Shown here piece after piece: positions 29,031-37,300 of a stretch of 64,000 nt of DNA (position 1 is the first letter of the stretch; each line of letters begins with the position of its first letter). Origin of the DNA: Bacteroides acidifaciens (GTDB lineage: Bacteria; Bacteroidota; Bacteroidia; Bacteroidales; Bacteroidaceae); the NCBI RefSeq assembly GCF_024623065.1, contig NZ_JANJZR010000006.1:1-64000 (forward strand), given 5' to 3'. A model generated the notes under the pieces. The model had not been told where the DNA came from. It worked only from the letters and a program-made list of their open reading frames with translations, and made no database searches. The position numbers were made by a program, and so were the translations under genes.

Positions 29031-30230
29031 ATGAGACGAATCCTTTTTTATAATTTTTTTATATTGGCTCTACTGGTCACAATAGCCCTTCCGGCATCCT
29101 CCCGGCAGGTAGACAGCAAGCTGCCCTGGTCTGTGCGGATGACTGAATCGGAGATGATTCGCTATCCCGAATCCTGGCAACTCGACTTCCAGCCGAAGTT
29201 GAAGTGGGATTATTGCCACGGATTGGAACTGGGAGCCATGCTTGACGTTTACGATATGTATGGCGACAAGAAAATTCGCGATTATGCCATCGCGTACGCA
29301 GACACGATGGTACACGATGACGGAACGATTACCGCTTATAAATTAACCGATTACAGTCTCGACCGCATCAACTCCGGAAAGATTCTTTTCCGTATCTATG
29401 AGCAGACGAAGAATCCTAAATATAAGAAAGCGCTCGATTTGCTTTACAGCCAGTTTGCGGGACAGCCCCGCAACGCGGACGGCGGTTTCTGGCACAAGAA
29501 GATTTATCCCCATCAGATGTGGCTGGACGGCCTTTATATGGGGGCTCCTTTCTATGCGGAATATGCGTTCCGCAACAATCTTCCGCAGGACTATGCGGAT
29601 GTTATCAATCAGTTTGTCACTTGTGCCCGTCATACATACGACCCCAAAAACGGTCTGTACCGTCACGCTGCCGACGTAAGCCGCACTGAACGCTGGGCTG
29701 ACCCGGTGACCGGACAATCCAAGCACAGTTGGGGACGTGCTATGGGGTGGTATGCCATGGCTTTGGTGGATGCTTTGGAGTTTATCCCGAAGCATGAGGC
29801 CGGAAGAGATTCCCTGCTTGCCATTCTGGATAACATTGCTGTTCAAGTGAAGCAACTGCAAGATCCGAAGACCGGGGGATGGTATCAAGTGCTTGACAAG
29901 AGCGGTGAGAAAGGGAATTATCTTGAATCATCCTGTTCCGCCATGTTTGTTTATTCCTTATTCAAGGCAGTCCGTTTGGGGTATATTGATAAGTCTTACC
30001 TTGGCGTAGCATTAAAAGGATACAAGGGTTTTCTGGATAACTTTATTGAAGTAGATGGAAACGGATTGGTAACCGTCACCAAAGTCTGTGCCGTAGCCGG
30101 ACTGGGAGGAAAGGTGTACCGTTCCGGTGATTATGAGTATTATATCAACGAAACTATCCGTAATAACGACCCCAAAGCTGTAGGACCTTTTATCATGGCG
30201 AGTTTGGAATACGAACGCTTACAAAAATAA
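29031..30230 (+). CDS. GH105 unsaturated rhamnogalacturonyl/galacturonyl hydrolase
   Basis: Family 105 glycoside hydrolase that frees the unsaturated uronic acid left at the non-reducing end by pectate or rhamnogalacturonan lyases. The 399-residue chain has a signal peptide (residues 1-24) and the alpha6/alpha6 barrel marks of YteR/YesR: DGGFWHK, MWLDGLYMGAPFYAEY, SWGRAMGWYAMALVDAL, TGGWYQVLD and YLESSCSAMFVYSL. The aspartate in MWLDGLYM is the expected acid. It opens the plus-strand enzyme group and is nine bases from the CE8 gene. Likely periplasmic. Confidence 0.9.
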   Translation: MRRILFYNFFILALLVTIALPASSRQVDSKLPWSVRMTESEMIRYPESWQLDFQPKLKWDYCHGLELGAMLDVYDMYGDKKIRDYAIAYADTMVHDDGTITAYKLTDYSLDRINSGKILFRIYEQTKNPKYKKALDLLYSQFAGQPRNADGGFWHKKIYPHQMWLDGLYMGAPFYAEYAFRNNLPQDYADVINQFVTCARHTYDPKNGLYRHAADVSRTERWADPVTGQSKHSWGRAMGWYAMALVDALEFIPKHEAGRDSLLAILDNIAVQVKQLQDPKTGGWYQVLDKSGEKGNYLESSCSAMFVYSLFKAVRLGYIDKSYLGVALKGYKGFLDNFIEVDGNGLVTVTKVCAVAGLGGKVYRSGDYEYYINETIRNNDPKAVGPFIMASLEYERLQK

Positions 30231-30239
30231 TTTCTACCG

Positions 30240-31205
30240 ATGAAAAGGGTGTTTTTTAAAGGAATGATGTTGTTGCTCCTGTTTGGTGCAACATCGGTCT
30301 ATTCACAACAACAGCAACGCAAAGACACGTTAGTCGTCACACGCGACGGGACAGGAGATTACCGCAATATTCAGGAAGCAGTGGAAGCTGTCCGCGCTTT
30401 TATGGACTACACGGTGACTATCTATATAAAGAACGGTACGTACAAAGAAAAACTGGTGATTCCCTCTTGGGTGAAGAACGTACAGTTGGTAGGCGAAGAT
30501 GCAGAAAAGACGATTATCACGTACGATGACCATGCCAATATCAACAAAATGGGAACGTTCCGCACCTATACCGTCAAGGTGGAAGGCAATGACATCACTT
30601 TCAGAGACTTGACGATTGAGAATAATGCGGCTCCTTTGGGGCAGGCGGTGGCTCTTCACACCGAAGGCGACCGGCTGATGTTCGTCAATTGCCGCTTTCT
30701 CGGTAATCAGGATACTGTCTATACAGGTTCGGAAGGAGACTGTCTTTTATTCACCAACTGCTATATAGAAGGTACTACCGACTTTATTTTCGGTCCTTCT
30801 ACGGCACTTTTTGAATATTGCGAACTGCATAGCAAACGTGATTCGTATATCACCGCCGCTTCGACTCCTCAAAATGAAGAGTTTGGCTATGTCTTCAAAA
30901 ACTGTAAACTGACCGCTGCTCCGGGAGTGAAAAAGGTATATCTAGGTCGCCCTTGGCGTCCGTACGCCGCTACGGTGTTTATCAATTGTGAGTTTGGCGG
31001 CCATATCCGCCCCGAAGGATGGCATAACTGGAAGAATCCGGAGAATGAAAAGACAGCCCGTTATGCGGAATTTGGAAATACAGGCGAAGGTGCAGGTACA
31101 TCGGGACGTGTGACATGGGGAAAACAACTCACCAAAAAGGAAGCATTGAGGTACACTCCGGAGAATATCTTTAAAGAAAGCAGTAACTGGTATCCCTATA
31201 AGTAG
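30240..31205 (+). CDS. Pectin methylesterase, CE8
   Basis: Removes methyl groups from homogalacturonan, opening it to PL1 lyases. It has 321 residues with a signal peptide ending near YSQQQQ, then a right-handed beta-helix. Catalytic blocks are complete: GQAVAL, FLGNQDTVYT (Asp), IEGTTDFIFG (Asp) and LGRPWRPYA (Arg and Trp). It shares these with the CE8 half of the gene at 31681, so the locus has two CE8 modules. It is nine bases after GH105 and is followed by a palindrome array. Confidence 0.93.
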   Translation: MKRVFFKGMMLLLLFGATSVYSQQQQRKDTLVVTRDGTGDYRNIQEAVEAVRAFMDYTVTIYIKNGTYKEKLVIPSWVKNVQLVGEDAEKTIITYDDHANINKMGTFRTYTVKVEGNDITFRDLTIENNAAPLGQAVALHTEGDRLMFVNCRFLGNQDTVYTGSEGDCLLFTNCYIEGTTDFIFGPSTALFEYCELHSKRDSYITAASTPQNEEFGYVFKNCKLTAAPGVKKVYLGRPWRPYAATVFINCEFGGHIRPEGWHNWKNPENEKTARYAEFGNTGEGAGTSGRVTWGKQLTKKEALRYTPENIFKESSNWYPYK

Positions 31206-31211
31206 AAACAT

Positions 31212-31232
31212 TAGCGCTTCTGACAGGCGCTA
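31212..31232 (+). terminator. Short GC-rich hairpin after the CE8 gene
   Basis: TAGCGC / GCGCTA around a nine-base loop, starting six bases after the CE8 stop. No T-run follows. Its centre is about 23 bases before the first element of the palindrome array, so it may instead be a diverged outer member of that array. Confidence 0.35.
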
Positions 31233-31238
31233 CGATAC

Positions 31239-31428
31239 GAAATGTCTGTTTCCGGTCTTGAAACTAGAGTTTCTTCAGCGTGAAACTGAAGTTTCCATTA
31301 CTTGAAACTAGAGTTTCTTCAGCGTGAAACTGAAGTTTCTATTACTTGAAACTAGAGTTTCTTCAGCGTGAAACTGGAGTTTCTATTACTTGAAACTAGA
31401 GTTTCTTCAGCAGGAAACAAAATGTTTC
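31239..31428. repeat. Array of 14-bp palindromes at 22-bp pitch (array 1)
   Basis: Seven clean palindromes GAAACT-NN-AGTTTC begin at 31260, 31282, 31304, 31326, 31348, 31370 and 31392, exactly 22 bases apart. Degenerate copies flank them: GAAATGTCTGTTTC at 31239 and GAAACAAAATGTTTC at 31414. Centres alternate AG and GA/GG, and the 8-base spacers alternate TTCAGCGT and (C/T)ATTACTT, so the higher-order unit is 44 bp. It lies in the 475-base gap between two pectinesterase genes. No ORF is present. Confidence 0.9.
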
Positions 31429-31525
31429 ACGTCATTGAACACTTTGTTCCGATAAGGATAAGCAAACTTGGATACGAGAGAAACGTAGCTTCCGGTAGCT
31501 TTTGGAAATTAAAGAAGGTTGGGAA

Positions 31526-31577
31526 GCGGTGATAGGTGATAGATTGGGTGATAGGTTGAAAAATAACCTATCACCGC
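31526..31577. repeat. GGTGATAGGT repeats forming a hairpin
   Basis: GCGGTGATAGGT (31526-31537) is repeated as GGGTGATAGGTT at 31547-31558 and inverted as ACCTATCACCGC at 31566-31577, a perfect 12-bp inverted repeat; a further direct copy starts near 31613. It could end the CE8 transcript or belong to the same repeat-rich gap. The rest of the gap to 31680 has no recognisable promoter box. Confidence 0.6.
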
Positions 31578-31680
31578 TTGAAATGCCGATGAATAGGGCG
31601 TTTGATGGATGCCGGTGATAGGTGAAAGAGAAAAATGATTTTTTATTATAGAGTGTAGCATAGAGTATAGCATAAAGAAA

Positions 31681-33420
31681 ATGAAAGAAAATAGAAGTAA
31701 ATTAGTACTGTTGTTGGCAGTTACCTTTGTTCTCTGCTCTGCATTTCGCGCGGACAAGCCTGTCGTAACTATCTTTATGATAGGGGATTCGACTATGGCT
31801 AACAAGAAGTTGGACGGCGGAAATCCCGAACGTGGCTGGGGAATGGTACTTCCCGGATTTTTCTCCGAGGACATAAAGATAGACAATCATGCAGCCAACG
31901 GACGCAGTTCCAAGAGTTTTACCTCCGAAGGACGTTGGGCAAAAGTCATCTCCAAAGTGAAGAACGGTGATTATGTCTTTATCCAGTTCGGACATAATGA
32001 TGAAAAAGCGGATTCTACCCGACACACCGAGCCGGGAACTACATTCGATGACAATCTCCGCCGTTATGTAAACGAAACCCGCGCGAAAGGCGGCATCCCC
32101 GTATTGTTCAATTCCATCGTCCGCCGTAACTTCGTCCAACCGCAGGATGCCTCTATCACTAAGGATATCCGCCGGACACCGGGGGAAAAAGAGCAACCCA
32201 AAGAAGGGACGGTCTTGTTCGATACGCATGGAGCTTATTTGGATTCCCCACGCAATGTAGCGAAAGAGCTCGGAGTCGTATTTATTGATATGAACAAAAT
32301 CACTCACGACCTGGTGCAAGAACTCGGACCGGTAGAATCGAAAAAGCTTTTTATGTTTGTCGCCCCCAATCAGATTTCCGCTTTTCCGAAAGGCCGTGAA
32401 GATAATACCCACTTGAATGTCTATGGAGCGCGAACCATCGCAGGCCTGGCTGTCGATGCCATCGGTAGGGAAATTCCCGAGCTGGCAAAATATATCCGTC
32501 ATTACGATTATGTGGTAGCCCAAGACGGTAGCGGTGATTTCTTTACCGTGCAGGAAGCTATCAATGCCGTCCCCGACTTCCGTAAAAATACCCGTACCAC
32601 GATTCTCGTTCGCAAAGGCACTTACAAAGAAAAGGTAATTATCCCTGAAAGTAAGATTAATATCTCCTTGATAGGAGAGGAGGGCGCAGTATTGACTAAT
32701 GACGATTTCGCCAATAAGAAAAACGTATTCGGTGAAAACATGGGAACTTCCGGTTCGTCCGGTTGTTATATCTATGCTCCGGACTTCTATGCGGAGAATA
32801 TCACATTCGAGAACTCATCCGGTCCCGTAGGGCAAGCTGTCGCCTGCTTTGTCTCTGCCGACCGTGCATTTTTCAAGAATTGCCGCTTCTTAGGCTTCCA
32901 GGATACCCTCTACACTTACGGCAAACAAAGCCGCCAATATTACGAAGACTGCTACATCGAAGGAACGGTAGATTTTATTTTCGGCTGGTCTACGGCTGTG
33001 TTCAATCGCTGCCATATTCACAGCAAACGGGATGGTTATGTTACCGCTCCCTCTACCGACAAAGGAAAAAAATATGGCTATGTATTCTATGATTGCAAAC
33101 TGACTGCGGAACCGGAAGCCACAAAAGTGTATTTGTCCCGTCCCTGGCGTCCGTATGCGCAAGCTGTATTCATCCGTTGCGAACTGGGCAGACATATTCT
33201 TCCCATTGGATGGAACAACTGGGGCAAGAAGGAAAACGAGAAAACTGTCTTTTATGCCGAATATGAGAGCCGTGGCGAGGGAGCCAATCCAAAAGCGCGT
33301 GCTGCTTTCTCCCGTCAGTTGAAGAACCTGAAGGGATATGAGATAAAAACAGTCCTGGCAGGAGGTGATGATTGGAATCCGGTAGAAGAGGGAAATAAGT
33401 TGTTGGATGTAAGACGTTGA
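31681..33420 (+). CDS. Two-domain pectin esterase: CE12 acetylesterase + CE8 methylesterase
   Basis: 579 residues with an N-terminal signal sequence. Residues about 28-270 are an SGNH/GDSL rhamnogalacturonan acetylesterase domain (CE12): GDSTMAN with Ser37, GRSSKSF, FGHNDEK and DNTHLNVYGA with the Asp-x-x-His pair. From about residue 277 (YVVAQDGSGDF) to 560 it is CE8: GQAVACF, FLGFQDTLYT, IEGTVDFIFGWST and LSRPWRPYA. One protein can thus remove both acetyl and methyl esters. It is followed by the toxin-antitoxin pair and then the regulator. Confidence 0.92.
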   Translation: MKENRSKLVLLLAVTFVLCSAFRADKPVVTIFMIGDSTMANKKLDGGNPERGWGMVLPGFFSEDIKIDNHAANGRSSKSFTSEGRWAKVISKVKNGDYVFIQFGHNDEKADSTRHTEPGTTFDDNLRRYVNETRAKGGIPVLFNSIVRRNFVQPQDASITKDIRRTPGEKEQPKEGTVLFDTHGAYLDSPRNVAKELGVVFIDMNKITHDLVQELGPVESKKLFMFVAPNQISAFPKGREDNTHLNVYGARTIAGLAVDAIGREIPELAKYIRHYDYVVAQDGSGDFFTVQEAINAVPDFRKNTRTTILVRKGTYKEKVIIPESKINISLIGEEGAVLTNDDFANKKNVFGENMGTSGSSGCYIYAPDFYAENITFENSSGPVGQAVACFVSADRAFFKNCRFLGFQDTLYTYGKQSRQYYEDCYIEGTVDFIFGWSTAVFNRCHIHSKRDGYVTAPSTDKGKKYGYVFYDCKLTAEPEATKVYLSRPWRPYAQAVFIRCELGRHILPIGWNNWGKKENEKTVFYAEYESRGEGANPKARAAFSRQLKNLKGYEIKTVLAGGDDWNPVEEGNKLLDVRR

Positions 33421-33474
33421 CTGATTAGCTCAAACTATTATCTGATACATTATAATTAGTTGCAAGTTTTTTAT

Positions 33475-33514
33475 TATCTTTGTTTCTATAAAAACATTCT
33501 TTGCAAAGAAAGGA
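33475..33514 (+). promoter_or_regulatory. -7 box and strong ribosome site before the MNT gene
   Basis: TATCTTTG (33475-33482) fits the -7 consensus, with RNA start near 33489. AAAGGAG (33508-33514) is an unusually good Shine-Dalgarno sequence for this genus, 10 bases before the ATG at 33525. A closer ATG at 33518 is out of frame and was rejected. Confidence 0.45.
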
Positions 33515-33524
33515 GATATGACGG

Positions 33525-33839
33525 ATGAGAAGAAACGAGATTGTAGATATGATACGCAACACCCTTCGGCAGGTAGTCCCCAACTCCCAAACCATACTTT
33601 ATGGTTCGGAAGCCCGCGGGGATGCACGTCCGGATAGTGACATTGATTTGCTTATTTTGGTGGATGAACCACAACTCACTCCCGAACGTGAGCAGGAAAT
33701 AATTCGTCCGCTTTATGAATTGGAAGTAAAATTCGGGGTTATTATCAGTCCTATGATTATGCTGCGTAAGTTATGGGAAAATCGTCCCTTTCAGACACCT
33801 TTTTCTCTAAATGTAATGAATGAGGGGATTATATTATGA
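33525..33839 (+). CDS. MNT-type nucleotidyltransferase (MntA-like antitoxin)
   Basis: Minimal nucleotidyltransferase of 104 residues with the motif GS-x10-D-x-D: YGSEARGDARPDSDIDLLI. In HEPN/MNT pairs this protein neutralises the HEPN toxin; in the studied HepT/MntA system it does so by adding AMP to a tyrosine. The stop overlaps the HEPN start in an ATGA, a four-base overlap typical of such pairs. Own promoter upstream. It is placed between a pectin esterase and the locus regulator, a likely insertion. Confidence 0.88.
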   Translation: MRRNEIVDMIRNTLRQVVPNSQTILYGSEARGDARPDSDIDLLILVDEPQLTPEREQEIIRPLYELEVKFGVIISPMIMLRKLWENRPFQTPFSLNVMNEGIIL

Positions 33840-34240
33840 AACAGGAATTATCTCCCGAACATCGAATAGCCTTGGTGCAATATCGTTTTGAACGAGCCTA
33901 TCTGACACTAAAAGAAGCCGACTATATGCGTAAGGGAGACTTCTTTAATGCAGCTATTAATCGTCTTTATTATGCCTGCTTTTATGCAGCTACCGGCTTG
34001 TTGATATCCAAAGGTATTGATGCCGGTACTCACAACGGAGTGAAAACAATGCTGTCTTATCATTTTGTACGTACTAATCTACTGAGTCTGGAGCATGGTA
34101 GTACATACAGTAATTTGTTTGACAAACGTCATAGTGGAGACTATGAAGATTTCGCTTACTGTGATGCGGCGTTGGTAGATTATCTTTTACCTCGTGCGGA
34201 AGCTTTTATTAAAGCCGTAGAGATTCTGGCACAAGAATAA
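33836..34240 (+). CDS. HEPN-domain protein (HepT-like toxin)
   Basis: 134 residues, all-helical HEPN fold by motif: NRLYYACFYAATGLLISKG early and FDKRHSGDYEDF late. The usual RNase motif of HepT toxins is Rx4-6H; here the nearest form is in the KRHSGDY segment, so ribonuclease activity is less certain than in classic HepT. Coupled to the MNT gene by the ATGA overlap. It ends 61 bases before the hybrid sensor gene. Alternative reading: a benign HEPN/MNT pair not acting as a toxin. Confidence 0.85.
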   Translation: MKQELSPEHRIALVQYRFERAYLTLKEADYMRKGDFFNAAINRLYYACFYAATGLLISKGIDAGTHNGVKTMLSYHFVRTNLLSLEHGSTYSNLFDKRHSGDYEDFAYCDAALVDYLLPRAEAFIKAVEILAQE

Positions 34241-34301
34241 GTATATAATACAAAATTTCTTGTATCTATTTCTAAAGCACTATTAATTAAGGGCATAATC
34301 G

Positions 34302-37300
34302 ATGATGAAAAAAATCTTATATCTAGCTATTTCGAGTTTACTTGTCTGGACAGCGGTACAGGCGCAGACAAACAGCTTCTTCACCCACTATTCTACTGAA
34401 GATGGATTATCCCAAAATACGGTGATGAACATCTTGCAGGACCATAAAGATAATCTTTGGTTTGCCACTTGGGACGGTATCAACCGTTTTAACGGTTATA
34501 CCTTTAAAACATACAAGGCACGTCAGGGAAATTATATCAGCCTGACAAACAACAGGGTGGACCGCCTGTATGAAGATTGTTATGGTTTTATTTGGCTATT
34601 AACCTATGATAACCGTGTCCATCGTTTCGACCCGAAGACCGAGACTTTCGAACAGGTTCCGGCTGCCGGCGAAGAGGGGAGTACCTATTATGTGGGAGCT
34701 ATCAAAGTATTGTCGAATGGTACCGTTTGGTTATTGACCGAGAGTGACGGTGCTATCCGTGTCAGCACCAATCCGGAGAAAGGGCATCAACTGGATATTG
34801 ATATATACTCCCGGAAGTCGGGATTGTTTCCCGCCACTCACGTATATGAGGTCTATAAGGATAAGGCCGGCAATGACTGGCTGCTGACCGATAACGGACT
34901 GGGCATGATACCGCCCGGTGAGAAAACACCGGTTTCTTATTTTGTCGATACCAAAGGAAAGACCGGCGGGATGAACCAGGCTTTTTATGCGGTTCAGGAG
35001 CGTGACGAGGATATTTGTTTTACCTCGGACAAAGGAAGAGTCTGGCGTTATCAGAAAAGTAACGGTGAGTTTCATTTGCTCGAGATTCCTACCAAAGCCA
35101 ATATTACCGCTATCTATGCCGAACAGGAAAAGGCAGTCATGGCGACAGACACAGACGGCTTCTTCACCTATGACATGAAAACCGGAGAGAGTGTGCACTA
35201 CTCTCATGTGACTTGCAAAGACTTGCCCGATAAACCGATTCTTTCTATGTATGTGGACCATGCTTCGGAGATTTGGTTCGAACAGGAAGAACTAGGTGTG
35301 GTGGTTCATTTCAACCTTGCCACCGGAGTGGTGAAGCGGGAACAGATGAAAGTGGAATATAGCAATGCCGACCGTTCCCGTCCTGCTTTTCACATTCACG
35401 AAGATGTGAACGGATATTTGTGGGTGCATCCGTATGGCGGCGGTTTCTCTTATTTCGACCGCGAACGGAACTGCCTCGTTCCTTTTTATGATGATTTGGG
35501 CAGCCATAACTGGCGTTTCTCTAATAAGATTCATATTGCTTTCTCGGACAAACAGGGTAATCTGTGGCTTTGTACCCATTCAAAGGGATTGGAAAAGGTC
35601 ACTTTCCGCAATGTCCCTTTCTCCATGCTGACCCCGGTTCCTCACGAATATGAATCGATAAGCAATGAGACACGGGCTATCTGTGAAGATAAACTGGGTA
35701 ATCTGTGGGTAGGGCTGAAAGATGGAATCGTGCGTATTTATGATTCCAACCGTCAGTATAAAGGTTATTTGACGGAGAGCGGAACGATAGCTCTTTCCGG
35801 TGCTCCGATGCAGGGGACTGCTTACTTTATTATGCAGGATTCAAACGGCGTAATGTGGATTGCTACGAAAGGTAACGGACTGGTTTCCGCACGTCAGACT
35901 TCACCGACCGGCATGTCGTATCGGCTGACACGCTACCAGCACAATAAGGATGATATGTATAGCCTGAGCGACAACAATGTATATTGTGTGTACGAAGACC
36001 GCCACGGACGCATCTGGGCGGCTACCTTTGGCGGCGGTATCAATTACATTACTCAAAATCAGGAAGGGGAGACGCTCTTCATCAATCACCGCAATAATCT
36101 GAAAGGGTATCCCATTGACTTGTGCTATCGAACCCGCTTTATCACTTCCGATAACAACGGGCGTATATGGGTGGGCACGACAACAGGGGCTATTGCGTTC
36201 GACGGGGATTTCAAGAAGCCGGAAGATATACGGTTTCATCATTTCTCGCGTGTACCTAATGATACGAACAGCTTGAGCAACAACGATGTGCACTGGATTA
36301 TCCCTACTAAAAAGAAAGAACTTTATCTGGCTACTTTCGGCGGCGGACTGAATAAACTGTTGTCTATCGACAAAGACGGTCACGGAGAGTTTAAGTCTTA
36401 CTCGGTGCTCGACGGGCTTTCTTCGGATGTGTTGCTCTCCATTCGCGAAGACCATAAGCAGAACCTTTGGATTAGCACAGAGAACGGCATCTGTAAATTC
36501 ATCCCTTCCGAAGAGCGTTTTGAAAATTATGACGAACGGAGTATCAGTTTCCGGGTTCGTTTCAGTGAGGCGGCTTCTGTATTGACTTCCGAAGGGAATG
36601 TGATGTTCGGCACCAGTAACGGGGTATTTATGTTCAATCCGGACTCGATACGGAAAAGCAGTTATGTGCCGCCGATTGTTTTCGGCAAGTTGATGGTGAA
36701 TAATGAGGACGTCACTCCGGGAAAAGCATCTATACTGAAAGTAGATTTGGATGATACGGAAAAACTGGTGCTTTCGCATGACGAGAATATTTTCTCTGTC
36801 CAGTATGCGGCACTTGATTACACGAATCCGCAGAATATACAGTATGCCTATATTCTCGATGGATTTGAGAAGCAGTGGACGTTGGCGGATAAACAGCGGA
36901 GTGTGACTTATACCAATCTACCGAAGGGAAATTATGTATTCCGCGTCCGGTCTACCAATAGCGACGGGGCGTGGGTGGAGAACGAGCGCATGCTGGATAT
37001 TGTTGTTCTTCCCTCTTTCTGGGAGACTCCGGTGGCATATGTGCTTTATGTATTATTTATACTGATTATCATTCTTGTGGCTGTTTATATCCTGTTCACT
37101 ATTTACCGGCTGAAGCATGAAGTGTCCGTCGAACAGCAGATTTCGGACATAAAGCTGCGTTTCTTTACCAATATTTCCCATGAGCTCCGTACACCGCTTA
37201 CGTTGATAGCGGGACCTGTGGAACAAGTGTTGAAGAATGATAAGTTGCCGGAGGATGCCCGTGAGCAATTGGTGGTGGTAGAACGGAATACCAACCGTAT

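Noticed and set aside
31239..31428. Possible CRISPR array
   Set aside because: Spacers are only eight bases and alternate between two fixed sequences, repeats are 14-bp palindromes, and no cas genes are present.
31702..32523. 273-residue antisense frame in the CE12-CE8 gene
   Set aside because: The sense frame has the full catalytic motifs; no motif is seen in the antisense frame.
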